DNA from: CAZAOY01 sp964486925
GTDB taxonomy: Bacteria > Bacillota > Clostridia > Oscillospirales > Ruminococcaceae
Length of the DNA: 9,855 bases
Direction: 5' to 3'
NCBI GenBank assembly: GCA_964486925.1
Contig: CAZAOY010000075.1
Coordinates: 1-9,855, forward strand
The notes under the pieces were generated by a model. The model saw only the letters and a program-made list of their open reading frames with translations. It was not told the origin of the DNA and ran no database searches. Both the position numbers and the translations under genes were made by a program. Position 1 is the stretch's first letter. Each line of letters starts with the position of its first letter. Of the stretch, positions 1 through 7,547 are shown one piece after another.

Positions 1-59
1 TCGAACCGTCGACCTCCAGCGTGACAGGCTGGCGTTCTAACCAACTGAACTAACGGACC
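1..59 (-). tRNA. tRNA-Asp (anticodon GTC), 3' part cut by window edge
   Basis: The minus strand begins GGTCCGTTAGTTCAGTTGG, a typical Asp tRNA acceptor and D-arm, followed by an anticodon stem around the loop CTGTCAC. The anticodon GTC is the complement of 23-25. The sequence continues to the T-arm GGTTCGA and then leaves the window, so the acceptor 3' strand is not seen. It lies 50 bases downstream of tRNA-Val and is probably co-transcribed with it. Confidence 0.95.
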
Positions 60-109
60 ATTATCTACACTATCTTTACAACCACTAAGCTGTAATGCTT
101 AAGGTTGTT

Positions 110-185
110 TGGTGGGAACAACAGGGCTCGAACCTGTGACCCTCTGCTTGTAAGGCAGATGCTCTCCCAGCTGAGCTATGCTCCC
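110..185 (-). tRNA. tRNA-Val (anticodon TAC)
   Basis: This is a complete 76-nt cloverleaf on the minus strand. The acceptor GGGAGCA pairs with TGTTCCC (one G-U), the D-arm contains AGCTCAGCTGGGAGAGC, and the anticodon loop is CTTACAA with anticodon TAC at the complement of 150-152. The T-arm carries GGTTCGAGCC. Discriminator A and the terminal CCA are encoded in the DNA (110-112). It is the first gene of a Val-Asp tRNA operon. Confidence 0.97.
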
Positions 186-225
186 GCATTATCACTTTCT
201 GGGTTTCTCTCTTAGCGACTTAATT

Positions 226-254
226 ATTATACTACACTATTATCTAAAAGTCAA
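226..254 (-). promoter_or_regulatory. Promoter of the tRNA-Val/tRNA-Asp operon
   Basis: On the minus strand TTGACT (complement of 249-254) is followed after exactly 17 bases by TATAAT (complement of 226-231). That is 5/6 and 6/6 matches to the housekeeping consensus. The predicted start near 219 leaves a leader of about 34 bases before tRNA-Val, as expected for a stable-RNA promoter. Confidence 0.88.
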
Positions 255-357
255 CAGTTTTTTCAAAAATTTCTAGAGTTTTCAATTTGACACATAATTT
301 TTATCTAATTTACCCTTTTATTATATATTTTAACCAACCAATATACCTTGTTAATGT

Positions 358-393
358 AAAAAGGTGCAGTACAGCGGTTGCCGCACTACACCT
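358..393 (-). terminator. Rho-independent terminator of the uracil permease gene
   Basis: On the minus strand AGGTGTAGT pairs with ACTGCACCT, and an upper GCGG/CCGC stem follows with a 3-nt bulge. A run of Ts comes right after (complement of 358-362). It begins 15 bases past the permease stop codon. The remaining sequence from 255 to 357 is AT-rich with nothing else recognisable. Confidence 0.85.
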
Positions 394-407
394 AATTTCA
401 ATCTAGC

Positions 408-1655
408 CTACTTTGTTTCCTTTGTATCTTCCTGCTTCTTTTCAGGGAAAACTAGGTTTAGGATAATACCTAATACCGCCGCTATAGCAAGCCCGCTCAC
501 TGTAGCAGTCCCCACCGTTAGATTAAGGGAGATCCCACATACGATTAATACCGAAGTTATAAACAAATTACGGTTATCCGATAGGTTAACCTTGTTGTCC
601 CCGATAATTCTCATACCTATAGAGGTGATCATACCAAACAGTACGATACTAATCCCACCCATAACAGGCCCCGGAATTACCTGAATAAACGCTCCAACCT
701 TAGCAAACATACCAAGCAGAATTGCAACAACCGCCGCAATACGGATATTTAACGGGTCGTAGTTTTTAGTAACTGCAAGTACCCCTGTGTTCTCGCCGTA
801 TGTAGTGTTTGCAGGGCCACCTAATAATCCTGCCGCTATAGTAGCAACACCGTCGCCCAATAGTGTTCGGTTTAGACCCGGGTCACTTAGGAAGTCTTTT
901 CCTACAACCGCTCCGTTTGTGGTGATATCGCCGATATGCTCCATAAAGGTAACGATAGCTATAGGCGCTATTAATGAGATTGCTGTAATATCAAACTCCG
1001 GAAGCTTAAATGCCGAAAGATCGATAAACCATGGTGCGTTTGCAATGGTATCAAAGTTGGTAAACCCAAACACTCCCGCTACAATAAATCCTGCGGCAAT
1101 ACCAAAAAGTATCGGTACAAGTTTGAAAAACCCTTTTGCAAGGATCGACACAATTGCCATTGTAATAACAACTACACCCGCTATTACAATACGTTGCCAA
1201 AGCTGTCCGCCCGCATCGTCTGACAGCACATTAGCCCCGACCACTCCCGGAGCAAGGGTTAACCCGATAACCATTATTATCGGTCCCGTAACTACCGGCG
1301 GCAGTAGCCTTTTAATCCTTTCCACACCGAATATTCTAACGCATATCGACAGTAAAATGTACATTATACCTGCACAGATAATCCCGCCCATAGCTTTTGG
1401 AATGTTGTCTGGATTGCTTTGAATTACCGTTTGAAGCCCCGCTATATAAGCAAAGCTTGAACCTAAGAATACAGGCACTTTACCCTTTGTGCATAGATGA
1501 AACAATAGTGTACCAATCCCTGCGCTTAGTAGCGCAATTGATGGGTTTAACCCTGTAAGTAGCGGTACTAAAACCGTCGCCCCAAACATTGCAAAGACAT
1601 GTTGGATTCCAAGTACCACCCTCTTACCCATATGCATCTGTGGAATACTACTCAT
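408..1655 (-). CDS. uraA: Uracil permease (NCS2 nucleobase transporter, UraA/PyrP type)
   Basis: This is a 415-residue, highly hydrophobic polytopic membrane protein of the nucleobase:cation symporter-2 family, which imports uracil with protons for salvage. Family landmarks include the N-terminal segment around QHVFAMFGATVLVPLLTGL (residues 18-36), PVFLGSSFAYI (61-71), MEHIGD (238-243) and TTYGENTGVLAVTK (284-297). The two conserved acidic substrate/proton residues correspond to E239 and E288. The position equivalent to UraA His245 is Asp243 here. Length is normal and the C-terminus ends in a charged tail. The ATG is preceded by AGGAGG at good spacing. The gene stands alone with its own promoter and terminator. 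Xanthine or uric-acid NCS2 carriers are the main alternative, but the sequence reads as the uracil branch. Confidence 0.93.
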   Translation of the reverse strand: MSSIPQMHMGKRVVLGIQHVFAMFGATVLVPLLTGLNPSIALLSAGIGTLLFHLCTKGKVPVFLGSSFAYIAGLQTVIQSNPDNIPKAMGGIICAGIMYILLSICVRIFGVERIKRLLPPVVTGPIIMVIGLTLAPGVVGANVLSDDAGGQLWQRIVIAGVVVITMAIVSILAKGFFKLVPILFGIAAGFIVAGVFGFTNFDTIANAPWFIDLSAFKLPEFDITAISLIAPIAIVTFMEHIGDITTNGAVVGKDFLSDPGLNRTLLGDGVATIAAGLLGGPANTTYGENTGVLAVTKNYDPLNIRIAAVVAILLGMFAKVGAFIQVIPGPVMGGISIVLFGMITSIGMRIIGDNKVNLSDNRNLFITSVLIVCGISLNLTVGTATVSGLAIAAVLGIILNLVFPEKKQEDTKETK

Positions 1656-1689
1656 ACAAACCTCCTGTAAATTTAATTTGCCACCATAT

Positions 1690-1718
1690 ATTTTATCAGT
1701 TTATTGACAAAAAGTAAA
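1690..1718 (-). promoter_or_regulatory. Probable promoter of the uracil permease gene
   Basis: On the minus strand TTTACT (complement of 1713-1718, 4/6 match) and TAAAAT (complement of 1690-1695, 5/6) are separated by 17 bases. Long A and T runs lie just upstream (about 1720-1760) and could act as an UP element. The start near 1683 leaves only a short 5' leader, too short for a PyrR-type attenuator downstream of this promoter. Confidence 0.55.
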
Positions 1719-1805
1719 TAGTTTTCTGAAAATAAATTAATTTTTTACAAATTTTTTCACTTTCTCTTAAATCACCGCTGTTAACACCGTATTAAAGGCA
1801 CAGCT

Positions 1806-1838
1806 TAGGGACTGAAAGATAAATTCCTCCAGCCCCTA
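1806..1838 (-). terminator. Hairpin downstream of ddh, possible weak terminator
   Basis: The minus strand can form an 11-bp stem, TAGGGGCTGGA with TTCAGTCCCTA (two G-U pairs), around an 11-nt loop. It starts 9 bases past the ddh stop. The bases that follow (AGCTGTGCCTTTAAT) contain only three consecutive Ts, so it is a poor Rho-independent terminator. It may serve as a 3'-end stabiliser or an inefficient stop. Confidence 0.45.
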
Positions 1839-1847
1839 TTATAATTA

Positions 1848-2840
1848 CTATAAAAGCTCTTCACGAAGTTTTTCTGCTGATTTTGGTGATAACATACCAG
1901 GAGCGATGTCAAATACAGTCTTAGCTCCGTAATCCTTCGCTAGTGATAGTCTGTAGGCCGCCCTAGCGTAGCATACCAAAACGCTTGAGGTAAACTCTGG
2001 GTTAGAGGCAAGCTTTAGTGAGTACTCGATAATGTGGTTGTTGTTACCATCTTTACCAGTCTTGCCGCTGCGGATAACAAACCCGCCGTGAGGCATAGCG
2101 TTATGTTCCTTTAGGAGTGTTTCTTCTGAAATAAAGTTTACTACGGTATCATAGTCAGAGAAGTAGTTTGGCATCTCTTTAATGGTCTTTTCAACCAAAG
2201 CGCTATCAGCGTTGTCCTCAAGCACTACAAAGCACTCTCTAAGGTGCTTTTGTCTTGTCTGTAGCTGTGGATATCCGCCGCTTCTTACCGATTCAATAGC
2301 CGATTCAATAGGAATTGTGTACTGTATCGCATTCTTTACCCCCGCAACTCTACGAAGTGCATCAGAATGCCCCTGGCTAACACCCTTGCCCCAGAAGGTG
2401 TAGTCCTGCCCGTCCGGTAGGATAGCTTCGGAATATAGCCTGTTGATAGAGAACATACCAGGATCCCAGCCTACAGAGATTATCCCTACAGTATTATTCT
2501 CCTTTGCAACTGTATCCACCGACTCAAAGTACTGCGGTATCTTTGCATGGGTATCAAAGCTGTCAACGGTGTTAAAGTCCTTCACAAGCTGTGGAGTTTG
2601 AACAGGCAGATCGGTTGCAGAACCACCGCAAAGTATCATAACGTCAATCTTACCCTTCATCTCTAACGCTTGATCCATATGATAAGCGCTAACCCCTGCT
2701 GTGATAGGCTTAACCGTGCTAGGATCACGACGCGTAAACACCCCTACAAGCTCCATATCAGGGTTTTGCATTAGCGAGTACTCAACCCCTCTACCTAGGT
2801 TGCCATATCCAACGATTCCAACTCTAATCTTATTTGTCAT
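1848..2840 (-). CDS. ddh: meso-Diaminopimelate D-dehydrogenase
   Basis: This enzyme (EC 1.4.1.16) reductively aminates L-2-amino-6-oxopimelate (the open form of tetrahydrodipicolinate) to meso-diaminopimelate with NADPH in one step, feeding lysine and peptidoglycan synthesis. The N-terminal Rossmann fold has GYGNLG at residues 11-16. Family blocks follow: LCGGSATDLP, SVGWDPGMFSINR, WGKGVSQGHSDALRR, MPHGGFVIRSGKTG and ASNPEFTSSVLVCYARAA. The length of 330 residues is typical. I chose the second ATG (complement of 2838-2840): the Shine-Dalgarno AAGGAG sits about 7 bases upstream of it but only 1-2 bases from the ATG at 2846. The earlier start would add only Met-Ala. It is monocistronic, with an extended -10 promoter and a leader of about 110 nt. 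Confidence 0.95.
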   Translation of the reverse strand: MTNKIRVGIVGYGNLGRGVEYSLMQNPDMELVGVFTRRDPSTVKPITAGVSAYHMDQALEMKGKIDVMILCGGSATDLPVQTPQLVKDFNTVDSFDTHAKIPQYFESVDTVAKENNTVGIISVGWDPGMFSINRLYSEAILPDGQDYTFWGKGVSQGHSDALRRVAGVKNAIQYTIPIESAIESVRSGGYPQLQTRQKHLRECFVVLEDNADSALVEKTIKEMPNYFSDYDTVVNFISEETLLKEHNAMPHGGFVIRSGKTGKDGNNNHIIEYSLKLASNPEFTSSVLVCYARAAYRLSLAKDYGAKTVFDIAPGMLSPKSAEKLREELL

Positions 2841-2958
2841 AGCCATTCTCCTTCTCGTTCTCTTGTTGCAGTCACTATGTTAAAATAATTTTACTCCAGC
2901 CGTTAGCCTTCTTAGTACAACTTAAGCATAGCAACACATCAATTTTCTTTTCTTGCTA

Positions 2959-2967
2959 ATTATACCA
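2959..2967 (-). promoter_or_regulatory. Extended -10 promoter of ddh
   Basis: The minus strand reads TGGTATAAT, a perfect TATAAT with the TGn extension. There is no good -35 box at 16-18 bases, only TTCATT at 16. The predicted start near 2952 gives a 5' leader of about 110 bases. That leader is AT-rich, with no riboswitch I recognise; it lacks the lysine riboswitch layout. Confidence 0.65.
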
Positions 2968-3008
2968 TACTTTTAACCAAAATGAAAGAGTTTTTTCATA
3001 AATTGCAG

Positions 3009-3042
3009 AAAACTAGCACAATAAACATATCGTGCTAGTTTT
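3009..3042 (-). terminator. Rho-independent terminator after gpsA
   Basis: There is a perfect 11-bp inverted repeat, AAAACTAGCAC (3009-3019) with GTGCTAGTTTT (3032-3042), around a 12-nt loop, about 31 bases past the gpsA stop. Both ends are A/T tracts, so it could work on either strand, but only the minus-strand operon enters it. It closes the DUF512-der-plsY-gpsA transcript and insulates ddh. Confidence 0.88.
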
Positions 3043-3073
3043 TATGCAAGAAAAATTATTAATTCTTTCAAAC

Positions 3074-4081
3074 CTAGATCTCCCAGCCCTTTTCATTTTC
3101 ATGTCTACCAGGTCGATCCATTAGATCTACAATCGCTTCTTTGATGTTTTTTTCGTCTTGTATTACATAGAAAAGCTGTTCTACAATAGGCATACATACC
3201 TTGTACTGTTGGCTTAGCTTGTATGCTGAACGTGCCGCCATACAACCCTCTACCGTCATACCAACCCGCTTTACCGCCTCGGAAGCGGTTAAGCCTTGCC
3301 CTATATATATCCCCGCTCTGCGGTTACGTGAGTGCATACTTGTACAGGTTACGATTAAATCTCCTATCCCTGTAAGTCCCGCAAAGGTCTGCATTCTAGC
3401 TCCCATAGTCACCCCAAGCCTTGCAATCTCCGCAAGACCTCGTGTAATAAGCGCCGCTTTGGTGTTATCCCCTAGATCCATCCCGTCAGCAATTCCCGCA
3501 CATAGAGCAATAATATTCTTAAGCGCCCCACCTAACTCAACCCCTACAACATCATCATTTACATAGATACGCAGGGTGGTGTGCATTAACATGTCTTGAA
3601 TATATTCCGCACTGGAACGACAGGTGCTGGCGGCAACTAGAGTTGTAGGGATACCCCTTGCAATCTCCTCCGCATGAGAAGGTCCGGAGAGCACTACAAC
3701 AGAGTTAGATGGTATCTCCTCGGTAATAACCTCGGATAGACGCTTTAAGGTGCTGTCCTCAAAGCCTTTGCCCACATTAACTAGGATAGCACCCTCCTTA
3801 ACATACCCCGCCGCAAGCTTTGCAACCGACCTTACCGCAAAGGAAGGCACTGCAAACACAACAACAGTCGCTTCCTTAACACATTCTATATCGGTAGTAA
3901 GCTCGATACTGCTGTCAACCGCAATCCCCGGTAACAGCTTTTTATTTTCACCATGAGCCCTTATGCCCTCAATTTCATCCTTTGATATCGACCACAGTAC
4001 AACGTCGTAATTAAACTTATGAAAGGTCACCGCAAGAGATGTCCCAAATCCGCCTGATCCTAAAATAACAATCTTCTCCAC
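3074..4081 (-). CDS. gpsA: Glycerol-3-phosphate dehydrogenase [NAD(P)+]
   Basis: This cytosolic enzyme (EC 1.1.1.94) reduces dihydroxyacetone phosphate to sn-glycerol-3-phosphate, the backbone for phospholipids. The N-terminal Rossmann fold has GSGGFG at 8-13. SGPSHAEEIARGIPT lies at 132-146. GALKNIIALCAGIADG (185-200) holds the family catalytic lysine, Lys188. NTKAALITRGLAE spans 206-218 and GLTGIGDLIVTC 235-246. Length (335 residues) is normal. The start codon is GTG: the complement of 4079-4081 reads GTG GAG AAG. An AAGGAT Shine-Dalgarno lies inside the last codons of plsY, and only 2 bases separate the two genes, so translation is probably coupled. PlsY directly consumes the product of this enzyme, which explains the pairing. 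Confidence 0.96.
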   Translation of the reverse strand: MEKIVILGSGGFGTSLAVTFHKFNYDVVLWSISKDEIEGIRAHGENKKLLPGIAVDSSIELTTDIECVKEATVVVFAVPSFAVRSVAKLAAGYVKEGAILVNVGKGFEDSTLKRLSEVITEEIPSNSVVVLSGPSHAEEIARGIPTTLVAASTCRSSAEYIQDMLMHTTLRIYVNDDVVGVELGGALKNIIALCAGIADGMDLGDNTKAALITRGLAEIARLGVTMGARMQTFAGLTGIGDLIVTCTSMHSRNRRAGIYIGQGLTASEAVKRVGMTVEGCMAARSAYKLSQQYKVCMPIVEQLFYVIQDEKNIKEAIVDLMDRPGRHENEKGWEI

Positions 4082-4083
4082 TT

Positions 4084-4740
4084 TTAATCATCCTTTTTCT
4101 TCATCCCGAATTTGTTTTCTTCACCTCTTATTAGTCTGCCTATATTCTGCCAATGCATACCTATAATTATTATGGCAAATACCGCTACCATTATTGTCCT
4201 TGCCACCACGTTAGGGTCGTTTGTAACATTTCCCCAGATGTACTGCGCTATCGGCGCACAGACGCAAGCACCGATTGATCCTAATGATACAATCCTGCTA
4301 ATAAGTACTATAACAATAAATACCCCGATGGCAAACAGCACCGCTACAGGGGAGAGCATTAACACAACCCCAGCTGACACCAAAACACCTTTACCGCCTT
4401 TAAATCGATAAAATATCGGGTACACATGTCCCACCATAGCAAACAGCCCTACAATGTATTCAGCTACAACACTATAATCCGCACCACCTAGAATTAAAAA
4501 AAACACTAGCCGCGACAGCAGTATAGCAATAATCCCCTTGCTAAAATCTCCCAGTAGAGTTAGTAATGCCGGCACAACTCCATACGTCCTAAGCATGTTA
4601 GTCATCCCCGCATTACCGCTGCCGTACTTTCTAATATCATCCTTCTTCCATAATCTAGAGATTATAATTGCAAAGTTTACACTACCTACAAGATACGCTA
4701 TAACAATAGATAACGCCCCTGCAACAAATTGCAGATCCAT
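4084..4740 (-). CDS. plsY: Acyl-phosphate:glycerol-3-phosphate acyltransferase PlsY
   Basis: This integral membrane enzyme transfers an acyl group from acyl-phosphate to sn-glycerol-3-phosphate, making lysophosphatidate, the first committed phospholipid step in the PlsX/PlsY route. The three signature motifs are present: SGNAGMTN (41-48), GHVYPIFYRFKGGKG (104-118) and HWQNIGRLIRGEENKF (196-211). Several hydrophobic segments separate them. Residues 79-91 after the second segment and the highly charged C-terminal tail KKKDD are unremarkable. Length (218) is in the family range. The ATG is preceded by AAAGGTGG at about 8 bases, and der ends 14 bases upstream. It is one operon with der and gpsA. 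Confidence 0.96.
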   Translation of the reverse strand: MDLQFVAGALSIVIAYLVGSVNFAIIISRLWKKDDIRKYGSGNAGMTNMLRTYGVVPALLTLLGDFSKGIIAILLSRLVFFLILGGADYSVVAEYIVGLFAMVGHVYPIFYRFKGGKGVLVSAGVVLMLSPVAVLFAIGVFIVIVLISRIVSLGSIGACVCAPIAQYIWGNVTNDPNVVARTIMVAVFAIIIIGMHWQNIGRLIRGEENKFGMKKKDD

Positions 4741-4754
4741 ATACTAAACCACCT

Positions 4755-6086
4755 TTAACTATTAGAATTTTTATCTCGTTCCCTTACAACCATCCTTATC
4801 GGTGTCCCGCTAAGCCCAAAGGTTTCTCTAATCTGGTTTTCAATGTAACGTTGATATGAGAAGTGGAATAACTCTTTATTGTTTACAAAGGTTACAAAGG
4901 TCGGTGGCTTAGTAGAGGCTTGGGTCATGTAGTAGATCTTAAGCCGCTTACCCTTATCCGAAGGTGGCTGTACCCTTGCTGTAATCCTAGCTAACAGATC
5001 GTTTAGTACCCCTGTCTTTATACGGATACAGTTTTGTGAGTTTACGCTGTTAATAAGCTCATAAAGCTTTGTCACACGTTGCCCTGTTAGTGCCGAGATA
5101 AAGATAAACGGAGCGTATGACATGAAGCTAAAATCATCCTCCAGTACCTTTGTATAGTCGTTCATGGTTTTATCGTTTTTATCGATAGCGTCCCATTTGT
5201 TTACCGCTATAATACAAGCCTTACCCTGTTCGTGAGCATATCCCGCTACCTTGCTGTCCTGCTCGGTAAAGCCTTCCTTAGCGTCAATCATTATTACGCA
5301 TACATCCGCTCTATCCACCGCCATGTACGACCGAAGTACGCTATAACGCTCGATAGCATCCAAAACCTTTGATTTTCTGCGTAACCCCGCAGTATCGATA
5401 AAGACATACTTGCCAAACTCATTCTCGATAACTGTGTCGGTTGCATCACGGGTAGTCCCCGCAATATCCGATACGATGGTACGCTCCTCCCCTGACAGCT
5501 TGTTTACAAGTGAAGATTTACCTACGTTAGGTTTACCGATAATCGCAACCTTAATGTAATCCTCGTCATACTCGTCCTCAAGGTCAAAATTAAGGTTCTC
5601 ATACAGCTCATCAAGCAGGTCACCAGTACCATGGCCATGCGCCGCCGAAACCGAAACTAAGCTTGATAAACCTAGGTTATAAAACTCATAAAAATCGTCA
5701 GGAGTTCTACCAATCCTGTCACACTTGTTAACACATACCACTACAGGTTTACCGCTCTTTAATAACATCTCCGCTACATCCTTATCGGTAGCGGTCATAC
5801 CATCCATAACATCAACCACAAGTACAATAGCGTTAGCACTAGATATTGCAACCTGCGCTTGTTTTCTCATCTGGATTAGTATCGGGTCGTCCGAGGCAGG
5901 CTCAATCCCGCCGGTATCGATTATCATAAATTTTTTGTTCTTCCACTCGCACTCAGAGTATATCCTATCCCTCGTAACCCCAGGGGTATCCTCAACGATT
6001 GAGAGTCTTTTTCCTATTAACTTGTTAAATAGCGTCGATTTTCCAACATTAGGTCTACCGACCACCGCCACAACAGGTTTTCCCAT
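4755..6086 (-). CDS. der: Ribosome-assembly GTPase Der (EngA)
   Basis: This essential tandem GTPase acts in late 50S subunit maturation. Domain 1 has the P-loop GRPNVGKS (10-17), VEDTPGVTRD (31-40), DTGG (57-60) and NKCD (120-123). An acidic linker (about 168-176) leads to domain 2, with GKPNVGKS (184-191), AGTTRD (209-214), DTAG (231-234) and NKWD (296-299). A C-terminal KH-like RNA-binding domain covers roughly 350-437. All nucleotide-binding motifs are intact and the length of 443 is standard. The ATG follows AGGAA at short but workable spacing. The 81-base AT-rich gap to the DUF512 gene contains a short tandem duplication and no clear promoter. Confidence 0.97.
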   Translation of the reverse strand: MGKPVVAVVGRPNVGKSTLFNKLIGKRLSIVEDTPGVTRDRIYSECEWKNKKFMIIDTGGIEPASDDPILIQMRKQAQVAISSANAIVLVVDVMDGMTATDKDVAEMLLKSGKPVVVCVNKCDRIGRTPDDFYEFYNLGLSSLVSVSAAHGHGTGDLLDELYENLNFDLEDEYDEDYIKVAIIGKPNVGKSSLVNKLSGEERTIVSDIAGTTRDATDTVIENEFGKYVFIDTAGLRRKSKVLDAIERYSVLRSYMAVDRADVCVIMIDAKEGFTEQDSKVAGYAHEQGKACIIAVNKWDAIDKNDKTMNDYTKVLEDDFSFMSYAPFIFISALTGQRVTKLYELINSVNSQNCIRIKTGVLNDLLARITARVQPPSDKGKRLKIYYMTQASTKPPTFVTFVNNKELFHFSYQRYIENQIRETFGLSGTPIRMVVRERDKNSNS

Positions 6087-6147
6087 ATATTCCTACTTTC
6101 ATCCTTTAATAATTATATTATTAAATACTCTATTTTATCCTTTAATA
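6087..6147 (-). repeat. Imperfect direct repeat in the der leader
   Basis: Two copies of a 23-25 base unit lie 13 bases apart, at 6087-6111 and 6125-6147. On the minus strand both start TATTAAAGGAT and then read AAAATAGAGTAT or GAAAGTAGGAATAT. The copy nearer der carries its ribosome binding site. The other copy has the same AAAGGAT core but no start codon after it. Confidence 0.6.
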
Positions 6148-6167
6148 CTTATAGGTATAATTGCCTA

Positions 6168-7469
6168 CTAGCTACCGATTATTAACTCAAGGGTCTTTTC
6201 ACCATCATTTGGCACTACCGTAACCTTTACAGAAAGCACCTTCTCCATATCCTCTACCGTCACATCATCTAAAAACTTATCCTGCTCATGGGAAAGCATA
6301 CATTCTGATATAAGCAGAGTTTCCCCAAGTCGTCTTCCTTTTAGCTGATTTATTATATCATTCCCAGTTAAAAGCCCTGTAACGGTAATACTCTCACCAA
6401 AATGCTTATTTTTAATTGGATAGATATCACAGACTAAGTTACGGTGTTTATCCTTTAGCTTTTCAACAAGCGCCCTAAGATAGCTTGAAAACGCTACCCC
6501 CGTAGCGATGGACACATGACGTTGTTCATCACTATTCGGTAACCGATCTAACGCACCCTTAAAGTCGTTTATAAAGAGCGCTAACATCCCAACACCGTTA
6601 GCAAGCTGGGATAACTCCCCATAATAGGATAACTCGGGTAGCCTCTTTTTTGCTAGGATAAAAAACTCATCCGCAGGGTAGGCAAGACTTCTCCCACCGT
6701 TTTGCACAAGCTTTGCATTAAACTCATCAATTATTGCTATAACCTCGCGTGCACCATCTCTATCATACCCCGTCAGCGGATATAGTCCATCCCTATACTT
6801 TGTAAGCCCTACAGGAACGCAAGCCACACTGCCGATATTATCCCCAAGCCTTGCCAAAGCCTCTAAAGTAGACTGTAGCTGTGGGCCGTCATTAATCCCA
6901 GGGCAGAGTACTATCTGGCAGTTTACCGTAATTCCAGCCGAAGTTAGCTGTTTTATATAAGAAAGCTTAGACCCCGCATTTTTGTTGTTCATCATGATAC
7001 ATCTAAGGGACGGGTTTGTGGTATGCACCGAGATGTTAATTGGGCTAATCTTTAGCGATATAATCCTATCAATCTCCTTTTGATCCATGTTTGTTAGGGT
7101 TATATAGTTACCAAATAAAAATGACAGACGTGCATCGTCGTCCTTAAAGTACAGGCTAGACCTCATGTTTGGCGGCATCTGATCGATAAAGCAGAAGATA
7201 CATTTATTTAGACAGGATCGGTGTTCATCCATTAGGTAGGTTTCAAACTCTAGCCCTATATCCTCATCTTCCTGCTTTTTTATGGTAATCAAACGGCTCT
7301 TATCCTTACCCACAACCCCAAGAGTTACCACAGGCTCGCTAATGTACAACCTATAGTCTAGCACATCCACAATCTCATGTCTATTTATGGTTTTAAGGAT
7401 ATCCGATTCGGTTATCCCCCTTTGTTCAGCAAGACTTCCCTTGACCACACTTTTAATCCGCACGCCCAT
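6168..7469 (-). CDS. DUF512 family putative radical SAM protein with PDZ-like N-terminus
   Basis: The function of this family is not established. Residues 1-65 resemble a PDZ-like fold (VVKGSLAEQRGI followed by SDILKTINR). A CxxxCxxC cluster, CLNKCIFC at 86-93, is the iron-sulfur ligand pattern of radical S-adenosylmethionine enzymes. The following barrel-like part includes ISVHTTNPSLR and CPGINDGPQL, and the C-terminal DUF512 region runs to the end (about 230-433). Length (433) is typical. The ATG is preceded by GTAGGAG at about 9 bases. It is the first full gene of the block with der, plsY and gpsA, an arrangement I know from Clostridia, which hints at a role tied to ribosome assembly or membrane biogenesis (inference only). 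Its leader contains a terminator 17 bases before the ATG. Confidence 0.9.
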   Translation of the reverse strand: MGVRIKSVVKGSLAEQRGITESDILKTINRHEIVDVLDYRLYISEPVVTLGVVGKDKSRLITIKKQEDEDIGLEFETYLMDEHRSCLNKCIFCFIDQMPPNMRSSLYFKDDDARLSFLFGNYITLTNMDQKEIDRIISLKISPINISVHTTNPSLRCIMMNNKNAGSKLSYIKQLTSAGITVNCQIVLCPGINDGPQLQSTLEALARLGDNIGSVACVPVGLTKYRDGLYPLTGYDRDGAREVIAIIDEFNAKLVQNGGRSLAYPADEFFILAKKRLPELSYYGELSQLANGVGMLALFINDFKGALDRLPNSDEQRHVSIATGVAFSSYLRALVEKLKDKHRNLVCDIYPIKNKHFGESITVTGLLTGNDIINQLKGRRLGETLLISECMLSHEQDKFLDDVTVEDMEKVLSVKVTVVPNDGEKTLELIIGS

Positions 7470-7484
7470 ATTATTTTCTCCTAC

Positions 7485-7547
7485 TTAAAAAAAATTGTCG
7501 CCAATAAAAGGCGACAGCTTCTTTTCGATATTATTCATAGGAAGCAT
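7485..7547 (-). CDS. Possible 20-residue leader peptide overlapping a terminator
   Basis: The minus-strand ORF starts ATG CTT CCT ATG, encodes MLPMNNIEKKLSPFIGDNFF and ends TAA. Its last codons, TTT TTT TAA, are the U-tract of the terminator hairpin. The stop lies 15 bases before the DUF512 gene ATG, a normal operon spacing. Support is weak: the only upstream Shine-Dalgarno candidate is GGGAG, about 12 bases from the first ATG, and none fits the second ATG (7538, 17 residues). It could be a chance ORF. If translated, ribosomes would cover both arms of the terminator. Confidence 0.25.
   Translation of the reverse strand: MLPMNNIEKKLSPFIGDNFF
7487..7516 (-). terminator. Strong Rho-independent terminator just before the DUF512 gene (possible attenuator)
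   Basis: The minus strand has a perfect 7-bp stem, TGTCGCC with GGCGACA, around a 7-nt loop. An A and eight Ts follow (complement of 7487-7495). It lies upstream of the DUF512 start, leaving only 17 bases between the T run and the ATG, too few for a promoter. Transcription of the DUF512-der-plsY-gpsA block must therefore pass through it, or start so close that the hairpin sits in the leader. Confidence 0.85.

Noticed and set aside
787..1422. Long plus-strand ORF opposite the uracil permease gene
   Set aside because: It is a mirror of the real coding sequence, with low-complexity Pro/Ile/Thr content, no ribosome binding site and no recognisable domain. The same applies to the other plus-strand ORFs opposite ddh, gpsA, plsY, der and the DUF512 gene.
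1785..1845. PyrR-binding or attenuator leader for the uracil permease gene
   Set aside because: A CAGTCC string occurs, but the rest of the conserved PyrR-binding loop (GNGA-type) and an antiterminator/terminator pair with a T run are absent. The likely promoter lies downstream of it.
2847..2958. Riboswitch (for example lysine) in the ddh leader
   Set aside because: The leader is about 110 bases, shorter than a lysine riboswitch, and I see neither its conserved core nor a terminator before the start codon.
6112..6124. TATAAT-like box in the DUF512-der spacer as a der promoter
   Set aside because: The match sits in a run of AT-rich sequence with no acceptable -35 box at 16-18 bases. Operon transcription is the simpler explanation.
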